Positions 1 to 7,537 of a stretch of 13,819 bases of DNA are shown here, piece after piece. Position numbers and translations under genes: made by a program. This stretch comes from Chloroflexota bacterium. GTDB taxonomy: Bacteria; Chloroflexota; Limnocylindria; Limnocylindrales; CSP1-4. Under the pieces are notes generated by a model that ran no database searches, had not been told where the DNA came from, and was given only the letters and a program-made list of their open reading frames with translations. Location: NCBI GenBank assembly GCA_005880805.1, contig VBFZ01000017.1, positions 21,383 to 35,201 of the forward strand. Direction: 5' to 3'. Position 1 is the stretch's first letter. Every line of letters starts with the position of its first letter.

Positions 1-1
1 C

Positions 2-154
2 TTCCGCCGGACCGTGGAGCTGGGCGAACAGCTGGAAAGCACGCTTGCGGCGAGTGAGTCTGGCGCCGGGGCGGCGCCGCCCTTGACGGCCGCCGACTCC
101 AATGGACGGACCAAGGTCATGCCGAGGGCTCGAACCAGCGCTCGCAGAACATAG
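2..154 (+). CDS. Possible C-terminal end of an upstream gene (partial)
   Basis: One plus-strand frame is open from the window edge to a TAG at 152-154, giving about 50 residues. Its first half uses G/C-ending codons almost throughout and reads like a helix tail (RRTVELGEQLESTLAASE), followed by an Ala/Pro/Arg-rich end. The other two plus frames close early, at about 57 and 87. No motif is recognisable, so no function is offered. The stretch is too short to separate a real gene tail from chance in high-GC DNA. The final third has weaker codon bias. Confidence 0.3.
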   Translation, partial: FRRTVELGEQLESTLAASESGAGAAPPLTAADSNGRTKVMPRARTSARRT

Positions 155-243
155 CGCCCGCCTCCCCTGACCTTCGGACGGCTTGGACAATCGCCCGACA
201 CGACGCAGCGCCCCTGGGTCGGCAGCACTCCTCTGCCGCGTGC

Positions 244-249
244 TATAAG
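244..249 (+). promoter_or_regulatory. -10-like box of the S9 peptidase gene (leaderless layout)
   Basis: TATAAG lies 5 bases before the ATG at 255, so transcription would begin at or next to the start codon. There is no Shine-Dalgarno sequence before this ATG, which fits a leaderless mRNA. No convincing -35 box was found at the usual distance. Confidence 0.4.
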
Positions 250-254
250 GCGCC

Positions 255-2279
255 ATGCCCCCGATTCGCGGTCGCGCCCGCCAGCTCTGCGCGCCTTTCT
301 CCCGTCCCGCCCGCGGCTCCCGGCCATCGGAGGGCAGCGGATCGAGCCTGACGATCGAGCAGATCGTCGCGATCGAGGCGCCGCGAGACTTTCGCCTCCA
401 CCCGCGCGAGCGGCTCATCGCCTACACGGCCGAGGCTGCCGGCGCACGCCAGCTATTCGTCCTGGCGTACAGGGCCGGGGCCGCCTCGTTTCCGACCCAG
501 CTCACCGCCTCCGAAAAGGGCGTCTCCGAGCCGCAATGGTCGCCCGACGGCCGACGGGTCGCGTTCGTGCGCGATGGCGCGATCTGGACGGTTGAGCTGG
601 ACGGCTCGCGGCAGCAGCGGGTCAGCGAGCATCCCGCCGGAAATTCGATGCCTCGCTGGTCACCCGATGGACGACGCCTGGCGTTCATCTCGAGACGGCG
701 CGGCTGGTCGCAGGTCTGGCTGCTTGATGCGCCGCTACCCCGGCGCGGTCGGCCCGCGGCGGCTCCAAAAGCCCCCGACCCGAAAGCCGTTTCCCCGGCC
801 GGCGTCGACGTCGAGGACTACGCCTGGTCGCCGGACGCTCAGCGGCTGGCCATCGTCGCCCTGCGCCCGTCGGCGGGCTACCGGGAGCGAATCTCGATCG
901 TGTCGGTCAGCGACGCCGAGGAGCTACCGATTCCGGCCCCGGACGGCGCCTGGGAGTTGGCGCCGCATTGGCTTGCCGACGGCAGCCTGTTATTCGTCTC
1001 GGACGCCGAGGGCTGGGTGCAGGTCGTACGTCTGTCGCCCGACGGCTCCTCGAGAACCGTCCTGACCGCGGGCGAGCGCGACCATGGAGAGGTGAGCGGC
1101 GCGCCGGGCTATGGCCCTGTCCCGTCTCCGGACGGACGGCGTTTCGTCCACGCTGAAATGCACGACGCGCTCGTTGCCCTCGTCGTCGCGCCGCTGGCGG
1201 GGACACGCGGTGGCCAGGCCTCACAGCGCGGGAAGCCCAGGCCTGCCAGTGCCAGGAGCCGTGGCGGGAGCTCGATCCAGCCGTGGAGCGGCGTCTGGCG
1301 GACGGTTGGCTGGACGCCGGACGGTCAGTGGGTGGCAGCGATGGGGGAAGGCGAGCGGGCCCCGCAGGACCTGTGGTTGTTGCCCGTCCCGGGTGCCGCG
1401 CCCAGCGCCGCGCGTCCGCGCCAGCTCACGCAGAGCCTGCCGGCCGTGCTGGGGCCTGTTGTGCGGCGATTCCTGGACGGGGAGCGGGTGTCGATCCCCG
1501 TCAGGGACGGCCTGCAGATCCCGGGAACGCTGTGGCGGCCGGCCGCGAACCGGGGCCGCGGCGATGGCAAGCCCGTCCCGGCCGTCGTGTATCCGCATGG
1601 TGGCCCAACGTGGCAGGCCTACCGATCCTGGCAGCCCTTCAAGCAGCTGCTCGTCGCACAGGGGATGGCCTTTCTCGATGTCGACTTTCGCGGTTCAACA
1701 GGTTATGGCCGCGAGTTCCGGGACGCCAACGTCGGCGACTGGGGACACACCGACGTCCAGGACATCATCGACGCTGGGCGCTGGCTGCAGCAGCAACCGT
1801 GGTGCGACGGGCGGCTGGCCGTCTACGGGGGCTCGTACGGCGGCTACCTGACGCTGTCCGCGCTCGTCGAGGAGCCGGCGATGTGGAAGGCTGGAGTCGA
1901 CCTGTACGGCGACTCGGAGATCGCCGAGAGCTACCGGCACGGCGACCGTGTCGGCAGGCTCGACCTCGAGCGGATGATGGGTTCGCCCGATGGCGCCAGC
2001 CAGGCCGAGCGGTACCGGCGGGGTTCGCCCGTGTACCGCGCGGAGCGCATCGAAGCGCCGCTCCTCATCCTCCACGGCCGAAAGGACAAGCGTGTCGTGC
2101 CGCTGATGTCGGAAAAGATGGTCGAAGCCCTGGAAATCGAGGACAAGCACCACGAGGTGCACTGGTACGACGACGAGGGGCATGGCTGGGAGCGCCGCGA
2201 GAACCGGCGGGATGCCTTCACCCGGATCCGCGACTTCCTGAAGCGCTACCTGCTCGAGGAGGCGCCGCCTCCCGACTGA
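255..2279 (+). CDS. S9 family serine peptidase (prolyl oligopeptidase / acylaminoacyl-peptidase type)
   Basis: Predicted peptidase of 674 residues that would cleave short peptides or acylated N-termini. Residues about 75-400 form a beta-propeller of TolB/PD40-type repeats (WSPDGRRVAF, WSPDGRRLAF, YAWSPDAQRLA, PSPDGRRF, GWTPDGQWVA). Residues about 415-670 are the alpha/beta-hydrolase domain. Its catalytic triad is visible: Ser527 in GGSYGGY, Asp611 in HGRKDKRV and His643 in DEGHGWE. The hydrolase domain also carries the HGGPT oxyanion-side motif and a DFRGSTGYG motif. No signal peptide is seen, so it is probably cytoplasmic. A low-complexity Arg/Ser/Gly segment near residues 318-340 interrupts the propeller. 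The first 31 residues do not resemble the family, whose members often begin near TIEQIVAIEAP; a CTG at 348 is a possible alternative start, but the box at 244 supports the ATG at 255. The gene appears to be monocistronic, with a terminator at 2316-2346. The exact subfamily is uncertain. Confidence 0.9.
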   Translation: MPPIRGRARQLCAPFSRPARGSRPSEGSGSSLTIEQIVAIEAPRDFRLHPRERLIAYTAEAAGARQLFVLAYRAGAASFPTQLTASEKGVSEPQWSPDGRRVAFVRDGAIWTVELDGSRQQRVSEHPAGNSMPRWSPDGRRLAFISRRRGWSQVWLLDAPLPRRGRPAAAPKAPDPKAVSPAGVDVEDYAWSPDAQRLAIVALRPSAGYRERISIVSVSDAEELPIPAPDGAWELAPHWLADGSLLFVSDAEGWVQVVRLSPDGSSRTVLTAGERDHGEVSGAPGYGPVPSPDGRRFVHAEMHDALVALVVAPLAGTRGGQASQRGKPRPASARSRGGSSIQPWSGVWRTVGWTPDGQWVAAMGEGERAPQDLWLLPVPGAAPSAARPRQLTQSLPAVLGPVVRRFLDGERVSIPVRDGLQIPGTLWRPAANRGRGDGKPVPAVVYPHGGPTWQAYRSWQPFKQLLVAQGMAFLDVDFRGSTGYGREFRDANVGDWGHTDVQDIIDAGRWLQQQPWCDGRLAVYGGSYGGYLTLSALVEEPAMWKAGVDLYGDSEIAESYRHGDRVGRLDLERMMGSPDGASQAERYRRGSPVYRAERIEAPLLILHGRKDKRVVPLMSEKMVEALEIEDKHHEVHWYDDEGHGWERRENRRDAFTRIRDFLKRYLLEEAPPPD

Positions 2280-2315
2280 GCCTGGCTGACCGAATGGCGT
2301 CGGGTCCGGGAATCG

Positions 2316-2346
2316 AAAGGACCGCCGGATTTGCGACGGTCCTTTT
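2316..2346 (+). terminator. Intrinsic terminator after the S9 peptidase gene
   Basis: A perfect 9-bp stem (AAAGGACCG at 2316-2324, CGGTCCTTT at 2337-2345) encloses a 12-base loop and is followed by one more T, 37 bases after the peptidase stop. The A-run on the left arm means it could also stop minus-strand transcripts, including the small ORF at 2373-2468 that ends just beyond it. It therefore may serve both converging units. Confidence 0.7.
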
Positions 2347-2372
2347 GGGAGCGAAGGCTGTCCTTGTGGCTG

Positions 2373-2468
2373 TTACCAGCGGCGGCCGGCCTCGAGCACG
2401 AGCGCAATCGCGGCCAGGGTCGACAGGGCCATGAGAACTCGGAATGCCTGCCACTTGAGTGTCTTCAT
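2373..2468 (-). CDS. Predicted small single-pass membrane protein (31 aa)
   Basis: On the minus strand an ATG at 2468 opens a 31-codon frame ending in TAA at 2373-2375. A GAGG (complement of 2474-2477) lies 5 bases before the ATG. The product has a basic N-terminus (Lys2, Lys5, Arg10), one hydrophobic stretch of about 15 residues (residues 11-25, VLMALSTLAAIALVL) and a short basic C-terminus (Arg29, Arg30, Trp31). That composition is typical of small inner-membrane proteins and unlikely in a random frame of this high-GC DNA. It lies 116 bases downstream of the DUF5317 gene on the same strand and could be read from its own promoter or by read-through. No family is recognised and the function is unknown. 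Apart from this ORF and the terminator at 2316-2346, nothing else was seen in the 305-base gap 2280-2584. Confidence 0.5.
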   Translation of the reverse strand: MKTLKWQAFRVLMALSTLAAIALVLEAGRRW

Positions 2469-2584
2469 CGCGACCTCGATCAGGAGAGGTATGAGTGCTG
2501 GAGCCCCCGGCCCCTCGAGGTCGCCACCGTAGTTGGAGGGATGCGGCAGGTGCCATAGCCCATTGGTCCTAGTACCCCGGCTGT

Positions 2585-3154
2585 TCAGGCTCCGCCGTTG
2601 CCAGGATGCACCAGGGGGTCACGCCTCGGCCACGTGTCGGAGCGCATGAACGCAACGAGCGCGACCACCAGCCCGATCCCGATCAGCACGTCGCCGATCG
2701 AGAAGACGTTGGCCAGCGGCACGCCGGCCGGGATCGCGAAGATGTCGGTCAGCGGACCCAGAACCGGATGCGGAATGACAATGCTGTTCGAGTTGCCGGT
2801 CTCCGATGCCCGTCCCGCCGCCACCAGTGCGTTGGGATCGGCGGGCATGTAGCCGCCGTTCGCGACTGTTGCAGCGAGGTTCAGGCCTGAGCCCAGCGCG
2901 ATCAGCGGCAGGCCGGGCAGCCGGACGTTCCGGATGACGACGGCGAAGACGGCCGCAGTCGACACGATGTACAGCAATGGCGGAAAGCCTGGTGGGAAGC
3001 CGTCGCCCACCGGTGAGAACAGCACGAGCTGAACGACAAGGCCAGCGATCGCCAGCGGCCACCAGTGCACCGCGACGTTCCCGAGGCGCTCGAGGCGCCC
3101 GCCCGCCAGAAGCCCGACGAGCAGGCCGATCGCGACGCCGTAGAGGATGAACAC
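2585..3154 (-). CDS. DUF5317 family integral membrane protein
   Basis: Protein of 189 residues with about five hydrophobic segments (residues about 3-18, 30-47, 60-77, 83-98 and 148-167). It contains the conserved loop NGGYMPADPNAL, followed by a segment with LGPLTDIFAIP and NVFSIGDVLI. These match my recollection of the DUF5317 family, whose biochemical role is not known. The start is a GTG at 3154, with a modest GGAG (complement of 3166-3169) 11 bases upstream. It follows the DinB-like gene by 32 bases on the same strand, so the two are probably co-transcribed. The tail is short, hydrophilic and Gly/Ala-ended. A catalytic role is not evident; transport or sensing is possible but unsupported. 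Confidence 0.75.
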   Translation of the reverse strand: MFILYGVAIGLLVGLLAGGRLERLGNVAVHWWPLAIAGLVVQLVLFSPVGDGFPPGFPPLLYIVSTAAVFAVVIRNVRLPGLPLIALGSGLNLAATVANGGYMPADPNALVAAGRASETGNSNSIVIPHPVLGPLTDIFAIPAGVPLANVFSIGDVLIGIGLVVALVAFMRSDTWPRRDPLVHPGNGGA

Positions 3155-3186
3155 GGTTCGGCGGACTCCGCCGCGAGCCTGGGAGC

Positions 3187-3708
3187 TCAGCGGCTTCCGG
3201 CGAGGGTCTCCCGCAGCTGCTCGACGTGCTCCTCGAGGTGACTGGTCGCGAACCGTTCGAGCATCTCCGCGATGGTCAGCTCGCCGCGGATCGCGTGCAG
3301 GCCGCGCTTTCCGACGGCCGCGTGGTCGAGCTCCCCCAGGCGCCGCCGATAGCGCCCCACGTCGCTGGCGACGCGATCGAACAGCTCGCGCGGCGGCAGC
3401 GACCGGTCGCGCTCGATCACCCCGATTCGCAACTGGTCGGTCGCGACGCGGCCGAACGGGACCGGCTCGTCGGCGCCGGCGATCACGCGCTCGATCTCCC
3501 CAAGCCAGAAGGGCAGCATCTCGGCGACGTGCGCCAGGACTTCGGGCGGCCCCCAGTGCGCCTCGGGCTCCACGCCGATGGACTTACTCAGAGGCCATGG
3601 GGAACCCGACTCCACGGCCGGACGGAGCTCGAGCAGCGAATCGGACGCGGTCGAAAGGCGTTCCAGGAGCGGAGCCAGTCTCTCGGTGCGGCGTCCGACG
3701 TCTGCCAC
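3187..3708 (-). CDS. DinB-like four-helix-bundle protein
   Basis: Protein of 173 residues with the DinB/YfiT-like pattern. His60 is in PEVLAHVAEMLPFW, a helix-2-type motif, and His157 and His161 lie in the C-terminal helix SHLEEHVEQL; together these would supply the usual three-His metal site. Such proteins are cytoplasmic, and some are thiol-dependent S-transferases using mycothiol or bacillithiol, while most are uncharacterised. The start is set at the GTG at 3708, because the complement of 3716-3721 is a perfect AGGAGG 7 bases upstream. A longer reading from a TTG at 3741 has no such site and adds 11 residues unlike the family. It is first in a probable two-gene unit with the DUF5317 gene and diverges from the hppD gene, with 142 bases between the two starts. 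Confidence 0.75.
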   Translation of the reverse strand: MADVGRRTERLAPLLERLSTASDSLLELRPAVESGSPWPLSKSIGVEPEAHWGPPEVLAHVAEMLPFWLGEIERVIAGADEPVPFGRVATDQLRIGVIERDRSLPPRELFDRVASDVGRYRRRLGELDHAAVGKRGLHAIRGELTIAEMLERFATSHLEEHVEQLRETLAGSR

Positions 3709-3729
3709 GCTCAGGCCTCCTGCGTGCGC

Positions 3730-3757
3730 TTGACGCTGCAACGGGCCCTTTCATACT
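3730..3757 (+). promoter_or_regulatory. Predicted sigma70-type promoter of hppD
   Basis: TTGACG at 3730-3735 and CATACT at 3752-3757 are separated by 16 bases and point toward hppD, giving a leader of about 85 bases. The -35 box overlaps the upstream region of the divergent DinB-like gene, so the two units share a control region. Downstream, a 10-bp palindrome CACGCGCGTG at 3770-3779 could be an operator, but it is short for this base composition. Confidence 0.4.
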
Positions 3758-3850
3758 GGCCTCAATTGCCACGCGCGTGCAGTTTGACACGCGCCTCGAG
3801 CGCGCTCCGCGCCGACTGCGCTCTGCGCCGAAGTGGGAGGCCGCACGGCC

Positions 3851-5020
3851 ATGACGGAGACGATCAGCAAGGGCGCCGCCAATCAGACGGGCGCCGTCAT
3901 CAACAAGGACGCCTATGCCGAGGCGAAAGACTTCCTGCCGCTGAACGGCCTGGATCACGTCGAGTTCTGGGTTGGCAACGCCAGGCAGGCCGCGGCCTAC
4001 TACCGCGCGCTATGGGGGTTCACGCCCATTGCCTACGCAGGGCTCGAGACGGGTGTCCGCGACCGCGCCAGCTACGTCCTGCGCCAGAACGACATCACGC
4101 TCGTCGTGACCGCGCCGCTCACGCCTGAGGGCGAGATCGCCGAGCACGTCCGCAAGCACGGCGACGGCGTCAAGGACATCGCGTTCTCCGTCGACGACGC
4201 CGCGTCGGCATGGCGCGAGACGACCGACCGCGGCGCACGCTCCGTGATGGAACCACGCGAGCTGGACGGTGGCGAGGACGGGACGCTTCGACGGAGCGCC
4301 GTTGCGACGTACGGGGAGGTTCGCCACAGCTTCGTGGACCGCCGCGACTACCACGGCGTGTTCGCGCCCGGCTACCGGAAGATCAAGAAGCCGGCCCGGG
4401 CGGCAGGCGGCATGAGCCTGCTCGAGATCGACCACTGCGTCGGCAACGTCGAGCTTGGCGACATGAACCGTTTCGTGGACTACTACCGCGACGTGTTCGG
4501 CTTCGCTCAGCTCATCCACTACGACGACAAGGTCATCCACACCGAGTACAGCGCGCTCATGTCGAAGGTCATGACCAACGGCAACGGGCGGATCAAGTTC
4601 CCGATCAACGAACCGGCGACGGGCAAGAAGAAGAGCCAGATCCAGGAATTCCTGGACTGGTACCTCGATTCCGGGACGCAGCACATCGCGCTGCGCACCG
4701 AGGACATCGTCGGGACGATCAGCCGCCTGCGCGAGAACGGCGTGGAGTTCCTGGGCCTGCCGCACGCCTACTACGAAACGCTGGCCAACCGCGTCGGCGA
4801 CGTCGGCGTCCCGATCGAGACGCTCGAGGCTCTCGGGATCGAGGCCGACCGGGACGAGGAGGGCTACCTCCTGCAGATCTTCACTCGGCCGATCCAGGAC
4901 CGCCCAACGTTCTTCTTCGAGATCATCGAGCGCCACGGATCGCGTGGTTTCGGGGTCGGCAACTTCAAGGCCCTGTTCGAAGCGATCGAGCTCGAGCAGG
5001 CCCGCCGGGGGAACCTCTAG
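3851..5020 (+). CDS. hppD: 4-hydroxyphenylpyruvate dioxygenase
   Basis: Fe(II)-dependent cytoplasmic enzyme that converts 4-hydroxyphenylpyruvate to homogentisate with release of CO2, the second step of tyrosine breakdown. At 389 residues it has the family's usual bacterial size, with two VOC-type halves: N-terminal about 34-175 and catalytic about 190-375. The three iron ligands are visible: His195 in LEIDHCVGNV, His278 in GTQHIALRT and Glu357 in FFFEIIERHG. The C-terminal LQIFTRPIQDRPTFFFEIIERHG block (split here as LQIFTRPIQ and DRPTFFFEIIER) is diagnostic. The start is the ATG at 3851, because GGGAGG at 3835-3840 lies 10 bases upstream; a GTG at 3833 would add six residues and destroy that layout. 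It stands alone in its unit, with an NRAMP-like gene 110 bases downstream, and is separated from hmgA by about 4 kb. Confidence 0.95.
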   Translation: MTETISKGAANQTGAVINKDAYAEAKDFLPLNGLDHVEFWVGNARQAAAYYRALWGFTPIAYAGLETGVRDRASYVLRQNDITLVVTAPLTPEGEIAEHVRKHGDGVKDIAFSVDDAASAWRETTDRGARSVMEPRELDGGEDGTLRRSAVATYGEVRHSFVDRRDYHGVFAPGYRKIKKPARAAGGMSLLEIDHCVGNVELGDMNRFVDYYRDVFGFAQLIHYDDKVIHTEYSALMSKVMTNGNGRIKFPINEPATGKKKSQIQEFLDWYLDSGTQHIALRTEDIVGTISRLRENGVEFLGLPHAYYETLANRVGDVGVPIETLEALGIEADRDEEGYLLQIFTRPIQDRPTFFFEIIERHGSRGFGVGNFKALFEAIELEQARRGNL

Positions 5021-5115
5021 CACGCTCTTCTGACGCGCTCTTCGCTGGAATCCCTGTAAGGCCGCGTTACCCGTCCTGCGGCTGGGTGCCAGTGCGCCCG
5101 TCAGGATCGGGCCGC

Positions 5116-5121
5116 TAGCGT
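5116..5121 (+). promoter_or_regulatory. Possible -10 box of the NRAMP-like gene
   Basis: TAGCGT fits the TAnnnT form and lies 9 bases before the ATG at 5131, which lacks a Shine-Dalgarno sequence. The spacing is similar to that of other leaderless-looking starts in this window. The motif is weak in isolation. Confidence 0.25.
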
Positions 5122-5130
5122 CCTCGCGAC

Positions 5131-6555
5131 ATGTGCCCAGCTCGGTCGCAAGCGCGCACGCCTCCGGCACCGCGAGGGCGCGGCTGGTCCGCCCCCGATG
5201 GAAAGCCCGAGCCGTCCACTCGCGGGCCGAATGCCGAACCGAAGATCGATCCCGCGCGCCCGCCCAATCCAACCGTTCTCGAGGTGACCCGCGAGCCCAA
5301 CCCCGTCAAGCGGCTCATCAAGGTCCTGGGCCCCGGCCTGATCACCGGCGCCTCCGACGACGATCCGTCCGGGATCGCCACGTACGCGCAGGCCGGAGCG
5401 CGCTACGGCTACGCATTGCTGTGGGTCACGCTCGTGACGCTGCCGATGATGTCGGCGGTCCAGTACATCTGCGCGAAGATCGGCCTGGTGACCGGACGCG
5501 GGCTGGCGGGCGCCCTCCGCGAGCACTACCCGCGCGCAATCCTGTACCCGACCGTCATTGCGATGATCGTCGCGAACACGATCAACGCCGGTGCCGACAT
5601 CGGGGCCGTCGCCGCGGCGGTCAACCTGATCGCGCCGATCCCGACCCTCGCGCTGGTCATCCCGGTCAGCGCCGGCATCCTCGCTCTTCAGATCTTCGGG
5701 TCGTACCAGCTCATCGCGCGGGTGTTCCGCTGGCTCGCGCTCGCCCTTCTCGCCTACATCGCTGCGGCGCTCTTCGCTCGTCCGAACGTGGCCGACGTCC
5801 TGGCCGGCACGCTGATCCCCACGATCCGCCTCGAGCCGCAGTACATCGCGATGATCGTCGCGCTGCTGGGAACCACGATCTCTCCCTACCTGTTCTTCTG
5901 GCAGGCCAGCCATGAAGTCGAACAGGAGATGGACATCGGCCGCAAGAAGCTCTGGCAGCGCCAGGGCGCATCGAAGTCCGAGCTCAAGTACGCGCTGTGG
6001 GACACCCTGGCCGGCATGTTCTTCTCGCAGATCGTCGCCTACTTCATCATGCTCGCAACCGGAGCCACCCTCTTCACGCACGGACAGACCAACATCGGCT
6101 CTGCGGTCGACGCCGCGCAGGCGCTTCGGCCGGTGGCGGGGGACGCGTCGGCCGTGCTGCTCTCGATCGGCCTGATCGGTGCGGGTGTTCTTGCCGTACC
6201 CATCCTGACCGGCTCGGCGGCCTATGGCGTCTCGGAGGCCTTCGGCTGGAAGTTCGGTCTCGATCGCCCGCCCACGGCCGCCCCGCAGTTCTACGGGGTG
6301 ATCGTCGCCGCGACGCTCGTGGGCATGGCCATCAACTTCGTGGGCATCAACCCGATCGATGCCCTGGTGATCACCTCGGTCATCAACGGGATGCTCGCGC
6401 CGCCGTTGCTCGTGCTGGTCATGGTCGTATCGAACGATCGCAAGGTGATGGGCGCACGAACGAACGGACGGCTCCTGAACGTGATGGGCTGGCTGACCGC
6501 GGCGGTGATGGGCGTTGCCGCGCTCGCGCTCATCGCGACGACGCTGATCGGGTAG
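5131..6555 (+). CDS. NRAMP-family divalent metal transporter, divergent subfamily
   Basis: Predicted multi-pass inner-membrane transporter of 474 residues with about 11 hydrophobic segments from residue 66 on. The first helix has GPGLITGASDDDPSGIATY, where canonical NRAMPs have DPGN; here the motif is Asp78-Pro79-Ser80-Gly81. The sixth helix has GTTISPYLFFWQ, where canonical proteins have MPH; here it is Ser251-Pro252-Tyr253. The Asp is kept but Asn, the metal-selecting Met and the His are replaced. A DDDPSG / TTISPYLFFWQ subfamily is, as I recall, widespread in bacteria, and its substrate is unclear. The first 60 residues are Pro/Arg-rich and not part of the fold; a GTG at 5284 would give a 423-residue protein nearer the usual length, so the start is uncertain. 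It converges on the cyclase gene, with 29 bases between the stops. Supply of iron to the neighbouring Fe(II) dioxygenases is a tempting but unproven role. Confidence 0.85.
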   Translation: MCPARSQARTPPAPRGRGWSAPDGKPEPSTRGPNAEPKIDPARPPNPTVLEVTREPNPVKRLIKVLGPGLITGASDDDPSGIATYAQAGARYGYALLWVTLVTLPMMSAVQYICAKIGLVTGRGLAGALREHYPRAILYPTVIAMIVANTINAGADIGAVAAAVNLIAPIPTLALVIPVSAGILALQIFGSYQLIARVFRWLALALLAYIAAALFARPNVADVLAGTLIPTIRLEPQYIAMIVALLGTTISPYLFFWQASHEVEQEMDIGRKKLWQRQGASKSELKYALWDTLAGMFFSQIVAYFIMLATGATLFTHGQTNIGSAVDAAQALRPVAGDASAVLLSIGLIGAGVLAVPILTGSAAYGVSEAFGWKFGLDRPPTAAPQFYGVIVAATLVGMAINFVGINPIDALVITSVINGMLAPPLLVLVMVVSNDRKVMGARTNGRLLNVMGWLTAAVMGVAALALIATTLIG

Positions 6556-6584
6556 TCAACCCGCCGCGCGACCGGGCCCGGCTT

Positions 6585-7490
6585 TCAGCCCTGAGCGGCC
6601 GCTTTCTCCAGAGCTGCAGGCTCCTCGAGAGCCGCCTTCTCTTCGACGACGGCGAAGACCTGCCGGGCTCCAGAGAAGCCCTTGAGCTCGTGGCTGCCCC
6701 GGTCCTCGAACGCGAGGCCACTCGCGTCGACGAGATCGTGCACGGTGCTCGAGACAAGGATCTCGCCCGCGCCGGCCAGGGCCATGATCCGGGCGGCAAG
6801 ATGGACGGCGATCCCCCGCACGCCGCCGCCAACCAGCTCGATCTCGCCCGTGTGGACGCCCTGACGGATCTCGAGCTCGAGTGCGTTCATCGCTCCGCGC
6901 ACGGCAATCGCCGAGCGAACCGCGCGCTCGGCGCCGTCGAAGAGCGCCAGGAGCCCATCGCCGGTCGTCTCGACGAGCCGCCCGTGATGCCGGTCGATCA
7001 CCCGCTCCGCGCGCTCGTTGTGCCGGGCGAGCAGCTCTTTCCACTTGCTCGCACCGAGCGTCGCGGCAAGGGCCGTGGAGCCGACGATGTCGGTGAACAG
7101 CATCGACGTCAGGAAGCGATCGCCGCGGTCCTCTATCGACCGCCCATAGCTCCGCATGGCCTCGAAATCGACCGACACCCAGGGCGCGTCGCCGACGACC
7201 CAGGCGTCGTGACCAGGCGGGATCTCGAAGACCTCACCCGGCCCGATCTCCATCTCCAGGCCGTCCGGCATCTCGACCCGCAGCCGGCCCTGCAGCGTGA
7301 CGCCGACGTGGTGGTACTGGCAGCGCTCGGTGCCGGCCACCGGTTTGACGTCCTGCGACCAGCGCCAGCCCGGCTCGTACGTCATGCGCCCGACCACGAT
7401 GTCGTCGAGCTCGACCACGTCGACCCGCCCGTGCGGGAAGCGCCGCACCTCTGCGGGCTCGCTGAATCGCCGTCGCTGCAGCCGGCTCAC
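6585..7490 (-). CDS. Cupin-class III adenylate/guanylate cyclase fusion
   Basis: Soluble protein of 301 residues. Residues about 35-110 form a cupin-like beta-barrel with His60-His61 in motif 1 and PPGHDAW (His94) in motif 2. Residues about 126-282 form a class III nucleotide cyclase: the metal-binding Asp134 is in LFTDIVGST, Asp178 is in TTGDGLLA, followed by VHTGEIE. The transition-state region reads GIAVHLAARI, with His230 where Asn is classical and Arg234 kept. His at this site is, as I recall, common in one large bacterial cyclase group. No membrane segment is present. The start is the GTG at 7490, backed by AAGGAGG on the minus strand (complement of 7495-7501), only 4 bases away. The gene diverges from the FAH-GNAT-hmgA genes across 89 bases. 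The cupin probably binds a small ligand or metal that tunes cyclase output; ligand and product (cAMP or cGMP) are unknown. Confidence 0.85.
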   Translation of the reverse strand: MSRLQRRRFSEPAEVRRFPHGRVDVVELDDIVVGRMTYEPGWRWSQDVKPVAGTERCQYHHVGVTLQGRLRVEMPDGLEMEIGPGEVFEIPPGHDAWVVGDAPWVSVDFEAMRSYGRSIEDRGDRFLTSMLFTDIVGSTALAATLGASKWKELLARHNERAERVIDRHHGRLVETTGDGLLALFDGAERAVRSAIAVRGAMNALELEIRQGVHTGEIELVGGGVRGIAVHLAARIMALAGAGEILVSSTVHDLVDASGLAFEDRGSHELKGFSGARQVFAVVEEKAALEEPAALEKAAAQG

Positions 7491-7537
7491 CCAACCTCCT
7501 TCGATGTTTGCGGTCTGATCAGCGCGATACTGCCACG

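Noticed and set aside
1283..2434. Plus-strand open frame of 383 codons overlapping the peptidase gene in another frame
   Set aside because: Arg/Ala/Gly-rich shadow; the peptidase frame carries the catalytic triad.
3770..3779. Palindrome CACGCGCGTG between hppD and the DinB-like gene
   Set aside because: Ten bases of alternating C/G is weak evidence of an operator in DNA of this composition; mentioned only as context.
3784..3789. Consensus TTGACA -35 box before hppD
   Set aside because: No acceptable -10 box lies 15-19 bases downstream; the TTGACG/CATACT pair at 3730-3757 is the better promoter.
5021..5046. Direct repeat of CGCTCTTC after the hppD stop
   Set aside because: Only two eight-base copies, with no array, no insertion boundary and no flanking duplication.
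4010..5272. Minus-strand open frame of 420 codons opposite hppD
   Set aside because: Antisense shadow of a confidently identified gene, with low-complexity Leu/Val/Asp/Arg composition and no ribosome site.
5101..6081. Minus-strand open frame of 326 codons opposite the NRAMP-like gene
   Set aside because: Composition is Arg/Asp/Gly/Glu-rich with no domain, and it is antisense to a recognisable transporter.
6572..6581. Palindrome CCGGGCCCGG between the NRAMP-like and cyclase stops, as a terminator
   Set aside because: It has no loop and no T-run, so it cannot form a normal intrinsic terminator.
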